Of a stretch of DNA of 64,000 nucleotides, positions 11,319-22,467 are shown piece by piece. The stretch is taken from contig NC_059417.1 of NCBI RefSeq assembly GCF_905220565.1, forward strand, positions 12,448,518 through 12,512,517, given 5' to 3'. A model generated the notes under the pieces. That model saw only the letters and a program-made list of their open reading frames with translations. It was not told the DNA's origin and did not search any database. The stretch is from Melitaea cinxia. Lineage: Eukaryota > Arthropoda > Insecta > Lepidoptera > Nymphalidae. Made by a program: the position numbers and the translations under genes. Position 1 is the first letter of the stretch; each line of letters opens with the position of its first letter.

Positions 11319-14300
11319 TTAAGTTGATCGTGGTTTCAAATCATCAAAGCACGGCCTCAGAAAAATGAAGTTCTTCTTGTTTGGGTTGTAATGCTCGTGA
11401 CCCTGGGGAAAAAGTATTAAGAAATTAGTATACATGTACTTATTTTTATATTTTTTTTGAAGGATATTCTCAATTTGACCTTGATATTTATTTATATTAA
11501 CTCATAACTTTTTACTGGGTGAATCGATTTTGATATTCCTTTTTTAATCGAAAGCTGATGCTTTTCATGTGGTGCCATTTTATTGGATCGAGTTCTGACA
11601 AGTACTTTTTGAGTTATTCATAAAAATAACAGGTATTTCAATAATTATTTTTTGACTGGGTATTCAGTGGTGTAGCATGCTTTTGTCAAATTGTGTCAAA
11701 TTTAGTTGGGAGGCAAAAGAAGGGTAAAGATTATCACAAAAGATACAAAAATGCTTGCATTAAACTAAAATAAATATTTATCGACTGTAAGTTATCACTT
11801 ATTCACTTCCTCCTAGAAATTGGGAATCCAATTATACTAAAGTAAGTTTTGGAAATCCCGGGAAGCACGAAATTAACAAACATTGTGGATAACATTTTAC
11901 TAATTTATTTTGCTTATACACGTTAGCCGATACGGGGCCCCTGTAGCCCCGTATCATTGATACAGCTGATATGGCGGTAGCTACGCCTCTGGTTGTATTA
12001 CTTGTCAGTCTTACTTGTGAAATTGGCTTGTTTTATCTAATGCAAGCAAACAGTTATATTGTAATACAAATAATTAAAATCAAAATGAATGTGCTTTAGA
12101 CCACACGACTGAAATAAAATTTACACACACAATACTACACAATAGGCCTACACTTGTCTTAGATATACGAAACGTAACTGGTTATGAGCGAAAAAGAAGG
12201 AATATGTGCGCTCGCATCTCTCTCTCATGCTCCGTCCGCCTCGCCCGATCACACTTTTCGTAACGCTCTCGTCACGCATTCACCAGCTTACTCCTCGTGC
12301 GTAAAGAAGTTTTACTTCAAAAAACATACCTTAGACCAATCATAGCCCACAGCATATGCAAATATCTGTCCACTGTGGTTGAACGCACACTTAGTCAGTG
12401 GCTGATCGATCAATTCCGATGACTTCAATTTGGTCCGAGCGTCCTTGTCCCAGAAAGAGAATGAACCATCTGATCCCACAGTAGCCAATGTACCGTGTGC
12501 TGGGTGGAATGCTATATCATTTACAGCATAGATATCCTGTATGAAACAAATGACACATTACAATGTAAAATTAAAAGACAGTCTAATAAAATTAATACTT
12601 TAAGGCGATGAAAGTTGTTGTACGCACCCAAAAAATGTATTATTGGACTGTGTACCCATGTATATTGTTATTATACCATAAATTATCATTGTGAGTAGAC
12701 TATAAATGTAATGTACAAGCAGTTCATACATGTCTTTATCCACAATAAAAATTTTAACTTTAACTATTTTAGTGAACACAATGGTGTGGCTTATAGGAAC
12801 TAAGTATTATTTTTAAGTAAAAGTGCTACTGGATAAGTGTGTCATATTTCAATCATGATTACCTGATACCCTCCAGTGGTGCCGGCAGACCGGTGACACT
12901 TAAACGTGAAGTTATCTTTAGGGTTGGCGGGGTTCACATATTGGATGGCCACACGGCCCTCCACGCTACCAAGTGCAAAGCCCGTGGGTTGCTTGGTCTT
13001 CTTATCGCGGAAGATGGCGATGCAGCGGTGCTGGTACTTGAGAGGGGATTCTACTCGCTTGAACTCAGCTGGTTTGCCCTCGAGAGTATAAAGACAAATG
13101 CCACGGTCGGCTGTGCCCACTACCGCCATTGGATAGTCCTGTTACACATTCGTACATTTAGTTATAGATGATATCTCATTTGATACTCACTTTCAAAGAT
13201 GTAAGTTAGAATTTAAGCCAATATATATTTCATGTCAATATATATTTCTTTAAAGTTGGTTGTTGGTCGTTGGTCATTTCATTGATGAATAATTGCATAC
13301 TTTTATGAACTGAATTGAATTATTATCACAGAATTATTTCGAGCTGCTAGCTCTGACGACACGCGAGAAGTGAGATAAAAGTTTCACAAGCCAACGCTGG
13401 CCGATCATGCCTTCATGCCTGTCTATCGCTTGTGGCTCAGGCTCAGGCCAAATGTGACACTCTTTTCGTGCATGCAGCCGTTGTTCATTGATTTATAGGG
13501 CGTTATTACATCAAAAAATAGGCTTTGCTGTATGAATTGGTCAAATTTTTGAAAACTGTTCTAAAGTCTCAGCTCTTTGAGAAATTTCCGATTGGACTGA
13601 TAGTTAAATCTTAATAAATATAAAAAAAAACCTTGATCACTCACAACATCAGCACAGTAACACCTTTCATTTAAATTCATTGCCATTATTGGCACTGAGC
13701 TCCGTGTATCCCAGAACTGAAACATTATGAGTATATTAGCTCAATATTATCACACCATGTCACTATATAATGATTAAAGTTAAATTTAAACATAACACAG
13801 CATATGTCTTCACATCATCAGAATAAACTGAGCAATTTAAAACTCAGTTTGTGAAAAAATTGTATAATATTTTATTTAGTAGTTTAAAATTACATACTAT
13901 AATCAATGTTTGAGTAGCTTAATTAATGTTTTAACCTAGATGTGACATAAATAGTATAAACGTTCTATAATACCTTCAGGGTCTTGTCCCAGGAGGCAGT
14001 CATGAGGCAGGTGTAGTTGGGAGCCTTGATCCAGTGGCAGGTTTTAACTGGAGCATCGTGAGCTGCCACCTGTATCATTAAAGTATCATTGAAAGTAAAT
14101 ACGTTACTAAAGAAAGTGTTAACTACACTAAATTGTAAAATTATTTTGTATTCTTTACTACACTTATCACAAGCATCAGCTCATATTACCATGATTCCTT
14201 ATTAAATTGGTACAGTCTACATCAAGAAATAAAGCATGACAATTGATAAGCTATAGCTCTTCACAATGATCACAAAATTAGGAATTTAAAACTTAAAAAC

Positions 14301-15758
14301 ATTTTACAAGACTAACTTAGTCCTGCCTTCTTTTTTATATTACATAGTGTGGTGTTCTACTAACTTCTAAAGTGATCTGTCTGCGCTCAATGTAAAGGTT
14401 TAATTGCTATGTAGTGGTCTGGAAACAAACAACACTACAAAGATCTGCTAGGCGTATTCAAATGTGTCTTGTGCAGAATTGAAATTGTGACCACTAACAT
14501 ATTATTAGCCATTTCTTGTGACCACTGTGCCAATGCTTTTGTTATGTATTAATTATTTCTTATGTACTAAATTACTATTACATGGCCATCATAGTGTAAT
14601 TGTGGTATTTTAGGGTCAATATCTATATATTAATATGTAAAGCAAAAACTTTTTACGACAATTGTGTGGATGGAGGAGTATGAAATTTCGTACACTTATA
14701 GTTTGTATAGAGAAGGAGTGCAGAGTGCTAATATTTTTTAAAACTATGCATAAAAATATATTTTTGGCAAAAAAAACATTACACACACTACCATGTCTTT
14801 GACACACACACGCATATTATACTCTTTTGTTGATAGTCAAAGTCTATAGCCAAATTGAAAAATTTTGATATAGGTCCTTTAGTTTCATATTTTTTTGATT
14901 TTTAAATTAATTTTTTAATTATGGCCGAATTTCCACCACTGGGCAACCACTTGTCAGAATAATTGTGCAATTATAAAGTAGTGTACCTGTATTGTCTGAT
15001 TGGCGGCAAGGTCCCAGCACTTAACACTTTTGTCAGTAGACGCCATGAATACTTTAGAACCATCCTGTAATAAAATAAAATTAACTAACTACTATCAAGT
15101 CACAATAATAATTACATTTTGAGATTTCAATATTTGGTACCTATTGTCCAATACTATTACAATGTCTGAACAAATGATGAAGGTACTATATTTTGTTATA
15201 TTGTATTAAATAAAAAAACAAGAGTAAATTTAGGCTAGTAAGATCTACGTTAAGCTGTCAGTCCCAGTTGTTTTCATGTACATTTGATAGCGATTGTTAC
15301 TCATAGTAGGGAATATATCTGTCAACCCGCATTGGAGCAGCGTGGTGATTAAGCTCTGATCCTCCTCCTACATGGTGAAAGATGCCTATGCCCAGCAGTG
15401 AGACATTACAGGCTGAAGCGTAAGATCTACTCACATCATGCCAAGCTACATCCAAAATGGGACCGTCCATGCCTTGAGCCGCTTTCGGTACTGTTTTCCC
15501 TGAAGCTTCTACTTCCCAGCATCTCACCTGTTGATATGTAATTTTCACATAGATACTTTATTTCAAATGAAAATGATACCATGGCTATCAAGATGTTTGT
15601 TCGTAACTTACTCGGCAATCCCAACTGCCCGCTACGAGAAATGTCTGTGGAACCGAGGGCGGAGAGAACTCCAGCGCCGACACAGTGTCGTCCGGGGGAG
15701 ACGCTACTTCTACATCCTTGTTAGGATTGCTGCTCCCGCCTCCCAGTTGATTGAACAT
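11319..15758 (-). CDS. Rae1: mRNA export factor Rae1/Gle2, WD40 protein
   Basis: Seven-bladed WD40 protein that binds the GLEBS motif of Nup98 at the nuclear pore, acts in mRNA export, and has mitotic spindle roles. Eight coding exons, all joined in phase 0: 15612-15758, 15435-15527, 14987-15064, 13974-14069, 13645-13716, 12863-13138, 12330-12536 and 11319-11402. They total 350 residues, against about 368 in human, with a shorter N-terminus. Matching blocks in order: NKDVEVASPPDD, FLVAGSWD, VRCWEV, AAHDAPVKTCHWIKAPNY, SWDKTLKFWDTRSS, ERCYCADVDYPMAVVGTADR, ESPLKYQHRCIAIF, TGFALGSVEGRVAIQYVNP, HGTLATVGSDGSFSFWDKD and GHEHYNPNKKNFIFLR near the C-terminus. All splice sites are GT-AG and no disabling change is seen. 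Intron 2 carries a SINE whose edge lies about a dozen bases from the exon 2 donor. The start ATG is at 15756-15758. Confidence 0.97.
11455..11640 (+). mobile_element. HINE-like element, degenerate partial copy
   Basis: Downstream of Rae1's last intron donor, within intron 7, on the plus strand. Shares ACTTTTTACTGGGTG, the (T)AATCGAAAGCTGATG block and TTTTTGAGTTAT with the 610 bp HINE-like family, but both ends are lost. Confidence 0.5.
11665..11992. mobile_element. Possible hAT-type non-autonomous element in Rae1 intron 7
   Basis: Ends resemble the 6925-7102 MITE: CAGTGGTGTAGC on the left, and GGTAGCTACGCCTCTG on the right, whose complement starts CAGAGGCGTAGC. Flanking octamers agree at only about five of eight positions, so the call is tentative. 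Confidence 0.35.
12160..12305. repeat. Repeat in Rae1 intron 7 shared with 24.97 kb
   Basis: Contains, on the opposite strand, GTGACGAGAGCGTTA and GTGTGATCGGGCGAG, also present in the plus orientation at about 24975-25015. Class unknown. Confidence 0.5.
15236..15422 (+). mobile_element. SINE body inside Rae1 intron 2
   Basis: Plus-strand 3' body of the tRNA-derived SINE (GTAGGGAATATATCTG to ACATTACAGGCTGAAGCG). Its 3' edge lies about a dozen bases from the exon 2 donor at 15434, so the start of the intron is nearly all SINE. Confidence 0.75.
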
Positions 15759-16558
15759 TATTCACTGTACCTTATATATTTCAAAACGAGAACTAAAAAG
15801 AATTACTTTCACAATAATAACTAAGAAACGTGCGCCAAAGATTTCTTAACAAATAATTAAAATTCCTGCGACTTTAGTATTTTAGACTTTATTTACGAAA
15901 TGATTATTACTGTCCTAAGACAAGAGTATCACTTTTTTGATTGTTTTATTGGATTTTCATTAAATATTGCAATAAAGCGGTTAGTTTAGTCTAATAGTCT
16001 TTAATAACTTGTAAATAAACTGTATTATCTGTGGTTAAAAAACTGTCACGAAAAATGTGTGGTGTGGCACGGTCTTAGCGTGGTCTTTCTGTCTTAGCCA
16101 TAGCCAAGTCTTAGCTTTGTTGAGGAGTTTGAGGTGAGAATAGGTTTATTATATCATTGGTTCTTAGTGTGGCTTGGAAACGATTATTTTGCGACTACAG
16201 TCTAAAGACTACAACACAATAAGTTTTATTTTATATTTATATAAATCATTTAATTGTCAAATAATCCAATGAATAATAAATATCTTTAACATACGCACAT
16301 GGTCGTCTTAATGCTGGTGTTATAGTTAAACGCTGGCTGTTATAACCACATTTTTTTTTCAATAAAAAAGTACATATAAATTATATAAATAGATATTTGT
16401 CGCACTCCGACTTTGGGTGGGAATCGAACTAAGAACCCCTGGAGAAGATAGTTGGATCACTGTAAAAAAATTACATTTAATTTGTTTAATTAAAACAATG
16501 TTGTGAGCATTAAGTAATAATATACCAATAGTGCGAAAAGTCTATTTTTATTTGTCCT
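15759..16558. other. Rae1 5' flank
   Basis: Holds the Rae1 5' UTR and promoter; no defined TATA box or exact start was found. At about 16391-16455 the minus strand has a box B-like GTTCGATTCCCACC inside a tRNA-like stretch, probably a SINE head remnant. Confidence 0.4.
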
Positions 16559-17658
16559 ACTAGCGACCCGCTCCGGCTTCGCACGGGTATAAAATATAAT
16601 TATAGCCTATGTCATTCACTGAAAAAATGATTAAAATCGATCCAGTAGTTTTGATTTATTCATTACTGCCCGTGGCCCGCACGCGTTAACTTAAAGTAAA
16701 AGCCGGCCGGAACCGCCGCAAACGCTACGTACCGCGATTTTTAAATCTGTAATATCTTCGAAAATATTCATTTAAATCATATCGACGCTAGAAAGCAAAC
16801 AGGTAGTAATCCACAAAAGTACAATTGTTCACCAGAGCAGAAAAACTTTTTGTTTTTTTTAATTTTAATCATAACTTGCGTTATTATGGACCTAGAGTTG
16901 CCATTTTTTGACACTATATTTATGATTTTTTGCTAAATAGCTTATCTTAAATGGATTTAACCTAAAGTTTATTTAAAATAATATTTTGTGGGTTACGACA
17001 TTTGACAATATATTTTACAATCCATTAAAACGTAGTAACTGAAGTAAGTAAACGTATGGAACGACAAAAATCGCACTTTTTTTTGGAAAGCAAAAATGTG
17101 GTAACCATCATTACTTTAGGTAACATCACCTATAAAAACCTCATAATAATGAACAATGTTTGATATTTTGTCATCAGTACGTAGTAACTAGTATTATTTT
17201 GCATAACCCGAAAAATCTAATTGTAGTAAAGGTAAATCAATTGAACTGAGGTTGCTAAACAGCCTGCAGTAAGAGTCAAAGAAATAAAACGTATATAATA
17301 GAAATAAATGTACTTTTGATATTATGTTTATGTAAAAAAATCAGAAAGTATTTTTAACATATTGTTTCGTTTTTTAGACCATAATTTGACCAATTGAATT
17401 TAAGAATACAAATCAGTTTAATATAATATTTGAAAAAAAAATTACAATTAGACCTAAACAAAACATGATGTACCTTCTTGCACTAATCGAAATTAAAACA
17501 ATCATTATTACGTATTAATCCATAAAACATTAACAATCAACAGTTTCTGTCATAACATATAAGTATAAATAAAAAACAATTTTTGTTATAATAAACCCTA
17601 CAAACCTTTAAAAATAATCAGTACTTTCTTTAGCTTCAATAAACTAAAAATAATTACT

Positions 17659-17775
17659 TTAACAATCGTCTTCAACATCGGTGTCAGGTAAACAATCTTT
17701 GACTTTTGCGCTGGTCTTAAAATCTAAATATTCTTTTACGATAGCGAATCTTTTCGGAATTACCAGTTTTTCTAC
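17659..17775 (-). pseudogene. Possible C-terminal remnant of a transposase in the TIR element
   Basis: A minus-strand frame of 39 codons with lysine-rich content (VEKLVIPKRFAIVKEYLDF) ends in an acidic tail (DTDVEDDC) and a TAA. Upstream, a run of ten A bases breaks the frame; just beyond it another frame reads CQKKYADLKKK, which would be a natural lead-in. Further upstream the sequence is cut off by the inserted Helitron block. It looks like the decayed end of the element's own protein, but no family was recognised. Confidence 0.35.
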
Positions 17776-18637
17776 ATTTTTTTTTTAAATCTGCATATTT
17801 CTTTTGACAAATTGGCAACTTTGAAGAGTACAACTTCTGTTTTGAGGTCACAAAGGGGTGGGGTTTTATGAGAAACGACCCCTAAGGGGATAAAACGGGG
17901 GTTGGAAGTTTGTATGAAAGTCCTATGTTTTTGATGTAAGAGACTTGAAATTTCAAATGTAAGCTCTATAGATGGTAAAAAGGTGTCCAAATAATGTATC
18001 TTTAGAAATCAACCCCTTTTTGGGGTTAAAACGGGGATCGTAGGTTTACTCACTCATCAGGAAAACTCCGAAACTATAACACTTACAAACTTGAAATTTG
18101 GCAAATAGGTTTTGTATAGGACGTAAAAGATAAAACGGGGGTCGGAAGTTTGTATGAAAGGCCTATGTTTTTAAAGTAAGAGATGAAATTTAAAATGTAT
18201 GCTCTATAGATGGTGAAAAGGAGTCCAAATAATGTATCGTAATCTATATATATATATAAAAGAGAAGGGTCACTGACTCACTCATCACGAGAACTCAAAA
18301 ACCGCTGGATGGTCCATCCATCCAGGATGGACAAAGATGAAATTTAGCAGGGAGGTAGATTATAGTTAGTAAACGTCCGATAAGAACGGATTTTTTGATA
18401 TTCCACTGCTAAGGGCGTTTGATTGGGATTAATAGTTTGTATGAAACATATACAGCAGCTATAAGTTCGCCTGCTAGGTTATTTATACTGCAGCCTGAAA
18501 ATAAAACTAAATTGTGGTGTATAGAGAGGTTTTATAAAAATAACTAATAAATTATACTAAATTGTGCGTTAGAAAAAGTTACTCAGAGTGATAAGCATTT
18601 CAAGTGACTGAAATAAAAAAATAATTTGCTTAAACAT

Positions 18638-21600
18638 TACATTACATTACATATAATCACGCCTCTTTCCCGTAGGGGTAGGCAGAGACCACTTCTTTCC
18701 ACTTGCTACGATCCTTACATACTTGTTTCGCTTCATCCACTTTCATTATTCCCTTCATACATGCTCGTCGGTTTAGGGTACTCTTGACCTGGCCTTTTTT
18801 CAAGACGTCCCCGATTTGGTCTTGAAATGTCCGCCTAGGTCTACCCCTTCCAACACTTCCACTCACACTCGCCTTATACACTTTTTTCGTCAGTCGTTCT
18901 TCATTCATTCTCTCGACATGACCAAACCATCTCAGCATACCTTTCTCAATTTTTGTCACTACATCTTCTTTCAGACCACACCGTTTCTTTATCTCACTAT
19001 TTCTCATCCTGTCACTCAGTTTAACTCCTATCATACTTCTTAACGCTCTCATCTCAACTGCATTTATTCTGCTTTCATGTCTCTTCTGCCATACCCAACT
19101 TTCACTTCCGTACATGAGTGTCGGAAGCAACACCCCCTCATGCACAGCCAAACGAGCCTTTTTAGACACCTTCCGACTGCTCATAAAGGAGTTCAAAGCT
19201 CCGTTCACCATGTTTCCTGCATTCACTCTTCTTTCAATATCACTCTCACACTTTCCATCTCTTGTAAACTTCGAACCCAGATACACAAACTCATTCACCT
19301 GTTCAATTTGTTCATCTCCAATCACGATATTACAGTCTGTCACTACCTCATCTCTTTCAAACACCATCACTTTCGTCTTCTTTACATTCATCTTCATTCC
19401 CTTTCTAACAAAAGCTCCACTCATAGCAGTTACCATCTCCTGCAACTCCTCGGCCGAGGACGCAAGTAGTACTTGGTCATCAGCATAGAGAAGACATTTG
19501 ACGAGTAACTCACCCATTCTCAACCCACTTTCATTCTCTTTTAACTCTGTCAAGCAATTGTCCATGAACAAGTTAAACAGCCACGGTGACGCTACACATC
19601 CCTGTCTAACACCTTTTTCGATATTAAACCATTCAGTGTATGCCCCGTTTATCCTCACACAAGCACTAGAATCCCTATAAAGAGATTGTAGTGCTCGCAT
19701 GAGTGCGCCGCTCACACCGTACACGGACAATGCTGACCACAATTCATTCCTCACCACTCTATCATAGGCCTTTTCCAGATCCACGAACGCGCAATAGACC
19801 TTTTTGTTTTTTGCTAAAAACTTTTCGGCTATGCACCGCAAGGAAAAGACCTGATCCGTACATCCCATTCCCTTTCTAAATCCCGCTTGTGCATCCCATA
19901 CTTTTTCATCTGTTTCATTCACAACCCTTTCAATCAACACTTTCGCATACAATTTACCGACGACGCTGAGAAGGCTTATACCGCGGTAATTTATGCAGTC
20001 CTGCCGTGACCCTTTTCCCTTATACAACGGCACGATTACGGCTTTGCACCAGTCTTCCGGTACTTGCCCATTTCGCCAGCACAAATTGAAAAGGCAGTAC
20101 AGCTGGCTAGCCACTATACCCTGTCCAGCCCTCAGCATCTCGACGGTGATCCTGTCATACCCTGCAGCCTTACCTAATCTCATACTTTTCAGCGCTTTCA
20201 CTATTTCATCCATGCTTATCTCACTTTCATCGACATTTATACTACTCTCAATGGAAGGTGCCGGATGTTGTACCTGCACTTCCTCTCTTTCAAACACACT
20301 TTCAAAATACTCTTTCCATCTCTTTAACACACATTCTTCTCCATTTATAACGCTCCCATCTTGACTCCTGATTGTGCTCAGCTCCGAGGGAGAAATTTTT
20401 CCTCTGGCTGTTTTGATGGATTTCCAGAAAAACTTAATGTTTGACTGGAAATCTTCAGTGAGCCTCCTATCAAAATCATCCTTTCGTTCTTCTTTCTTTC
20501 TAGACACAACTTCTTTCGCTACTGATTTCAATCTTTTATACTTCGTTCTTGCTTCCTTTACCTCGTCATCCGTTGCCTTTTGAACCTTTTGGTTAGCTTT
20601 TGTTGCTAACCAATCCAACCACGCTTTCTTCTTTTCTTGCACAGCCTTTTGTACATCTTTATCCATCCACACATTATAGTTCTTTCTTCCTTTCCTTCTT
20701 TTAGCTACCCCGTACACCTCAATAGCACTATTCACGACCCCTTTCTTAAAAGTCTCCCACAAATTCTCAATCACACCTATTTCTTCTATGCCTTTAAAAC
20801 TTTCTTTCAGTTTCTCTACATACTCATCTTTCTTTTCTTTTCCTTGTAGGTTTTCCACTTTTATTCTGGCTAAAACACTCGTAGGCTCGGCCCCTCGGTG
20901 GCGCCATCGTTTAAAGAGGCCACGTATTCGGGCTATGACTAGGAAGTGGTCTGTGTCGAGACCAACACCGCGGTATGCCCGAGTGTCAAGCACTTTCTTT
21001 CTCAGTCTTTCATCCACAATTACAAAATCAATCATACTTCTAGACTCACCCTCATCTCTTGTATACAAATGGATCTTTTTGTGTTCAAACATTGTGTTGA
21101 CCACGCAAAGATTCCATTCCAAGCATACTTCAAGCAGACTTCTCCCATTGTCATTCACTCTTTCGTCCCCAAACGTACCCAGAACTCTTTCATACCCATC
21201 ACGCTTTACTCCAACCCACCCATTAAAGTCCCCTAACATTACGATCCGTTCATTTTCTCCGCATTTATTCAAGACCTCTCTCATGCTATCCCAAAATTCC
21301 TCTCTCTCTCGTTGGTCTTTTAATGACCCACCTCCGCGCAGATCCGTCGGTGCATAGACCCCAAGGATAAACAAGCGAGTGAGTCCGACTTTCAACCTAA
21401 TCCAGAGGAGTCTTGGGCTTACACATTCATGCTCCATCACACATTCAACCATTCGAGAGGAAAGGATCACACCAACTCCCTGACAGGCTCGGCTGGTTTG
21501 GGGGACTCCCGACCAGTATGCCGTGTAGGGTCCATGTACCGTGGTGTCACACCCTTTCCTCTTGGTTTCATTCACGCACAGAATATCTATGAATCTTTCA

Positions 21601-22155
21601 TCCATCATCTGACATACTTCATCTACCTTACCATCCATTCCTCCTCTTACATTCAACGTAGCAAAGCGGCTCTCCATGGGCCGCTTTTCGCCCCCGCGAG
21701 AAACGAGACGTGATGGGTGGCGAACCACACCGCCGCCATTTTTGTGAATAAACTTTTTTCGGTTATCCATTGCGTTCCCACGAGTAGCTAGGGAAAAGTT
21801 TGTCCACCCTGGCAGAGCCCCGCATGCCAGGGTAAGGCTGGCCTTATTCTGGGTCGCCCGGTCCCAGGGCAATATGGCACGCTTACGACTAGGCTTGCCC
21901 CTAGCCATGCATCCACCCGCGCGGCAGACGTTGGATTGGCGGGGAGGGTAGGAATAGGGAAAGGGAAAGGATAGGTGGTGTGAACAAGGAAGATTGGTAA
22001 GTTAGAGTGGGAAAATAGGAAATGTAGGATATTACCACCCAGGAGTGCAAGGGATAGGGCAGTAATAGCTAGGGAAGCCGGGGTCGCATACCCGTATACC
22101 ATACCACAACTACCGGACAGGTAAGTTGGGATGAGTATCCCATGACTATCCCATG
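18638..22155 (-). mobile_element. Full-length RTE-like LINE, 3.5 kb
   Basis: Complete non-LTR retrotransposon inserted in a Lep1-like Helitron. GCTTAAACAT is duplicated at 18628-18637 and 22156-22165. The uninterrupted paralogue near 38236 has one copy of the site, GCGTTAAACAT. The 3' end (left) has a short TAATG-type repeat tail instead of poly(A). A 5' UTR of about 250 bp precedes the single ORF. Confidence 0.88.
18657..21908 (-). CDS. LINE endonuclease/reverse transcriptase, intact 1083 aa ORF
   Basis: A single protein that nicks target DNA and reverse-transcribes its own RNA. Residues about 80-330 form an apurinic-endonuclease-like domain: TLNVRGG, catalytic Glu in NETKR, LGDFNGWVG near residue 222, and DTDHFLV with the catalytic His. 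The reverse transcriptase spans about 560-835: VIVPLYKGKG, NYRGISLL, FVDLEKAYDRV, KGVRQGC and the active site YADD at about residue 808. The C-terminal part has LMYGSESWVW and MLRWFGHVERM, and ends SKWKEVVSAYPYGKEA. Organisation, with one ORF and a short repeated tail, fits the RTE group. No stop or frameshift is present, so this copy may be recent or active. The exact initiating Met is not certain: several Met codons precede the endonuclease domain (another at about residue 47). Confidence 0.92.
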   Translation of the reverse strand: MARGKPSRKRAILPWDRATQNKASLTLACGALPGWTNFSLATRGNAMDNRKKFIHKNGGGVVRHPSRLVSRGGEKRPMESRFATLNVRGGMDGKVDEVCQMMDERFIDILCVNETKRKGCDTTVHGPYTAYWSGVPQTSRACQGVGVILSSRMVECVMEHECVSPRLLWIRLKVGLTRLFILGVYAPTDLRGGGSLKDQREREEFWDSMREVLNKCGENERIVMLGDFNGWVGVKRDGYERVLGTFGDERVNDNGRSLLEVCLEWNLCVVNTMFEHKKIHLYTRDEGESRSMIDFVIVDERLRKKVLDTRAYRGVGLDTDHFLVIARIRGLFKRWRHRGAEPTSVLARIKVENLQGKEKKDEYVEKLKESFKGIEEIGVIENLWETFKKGVVNSAIEVYGVAKRRKGRKNYNVWMDKDVQKAVQEKKKAWLDWLATKANQKVQKATDDEVKEARTKYKRLKSVAKEVVSRKKEERKDDFDRRLTEDFQSNIKFFWKSIKTARGKISPSELSTIRSQDGSVINGEECVLKRWKEYFESVFEREEVQVQHPAPSIESSINVDESEISMDEIVKALKSMRLGKAAGYDRITVEMLRAGQGIVASQLYCLFNLCWRNGQVPEDWCKAVIVPLYKGKGSRQDCINYRGISLLSVVGKLYAKVLIERVVNETDEKVWDAQAGFRKGMGCTDQVFSLRCIAEKFLAKNKKVYCAFVDLEKAYDRVVRNELWSALSVYGVSGALMRALQSLYRDSSACVRINGAYTEWFNIEKGVRQGCVASPWLFNLFMDNCLTELKENESGLRMGELLVKCLLYADDQVLLASSAEELQEMVTAMSGAFVRKGMKMNVKKTKVMVFERDEVVTDCNIVIGDEQIEQVNEFVYLGSKFTRDGKCESDIERRVNAGNMVNGALNSFMSSRKVSKKARLAVHEGVLLPTLMYGSESWVWQKRHESRINAVEMRALRSMIGVKLSDRMRNSEIKKRCGLKEDVVTKIEKGMLRWFGHVERMNEERLTKKVYKASVSGSVGRGRPRRTFQDQIGDVLKKGQVKSTLNRRACMKGIMKVDEAKQVCKDRSKWKEVVSAYPYGKEA

Positions 22156-22467
22156 GCTTAAACATCTTGATTGTAATGTATATCTCCATAACCACGCGAA
22201 CGTAGTCGCGGGCAACAGTTAGTGTATTATAACAATAAGTCCCCAAAAGTGTATGTGATCGATTTCCTCAAAATTTACTGAACGACTTTTCATGCGGTTT
22301 TACCAATGGAGCTTCAAGAGGAAGGTTTACGGAACGCCTAAGCCGATTTTGATGAGATTTTCAGTTTCACTGGAAGTTTGCCGGGAAAACTTTGTGACTC
22401 ACTGATTTAAACGCGGACGAAGCCGCGGGCACAGCTAGTTTAGTATATATGCGTTGTGTTGAACCTA

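Larger units (their letters stand above)
17840..22438 (+). mobile_element. Lep1-like Helitron block, interrupted by a LINE
   Basis: Left part (17840-18240) is two of the roughly 280 bp internal units (GGGGTTGGAAGTTTGTATGA, TCTATAGATGG). At 18241 starts TCTATATATATATATAAAAG, and the element ends at 22438 with GACGAAGCCGCGGGCACAG, CTAG and T. Its paralogue at 37860-38521 has the same order without the LINE. The left boundary is uncertain. Confidence 0.65.

Noticed and set aside
12839..13171. 110-codon plus-strand frame
   Set aside because: It is the antisense shadow of Rae1 exon 6, whose minus-strand translation matches the family closely.
18816..21713. Many plus-strand frames of 60-190 codons
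   Set aside because: They are shadows opposite the intact LINE ORF and share no domain.
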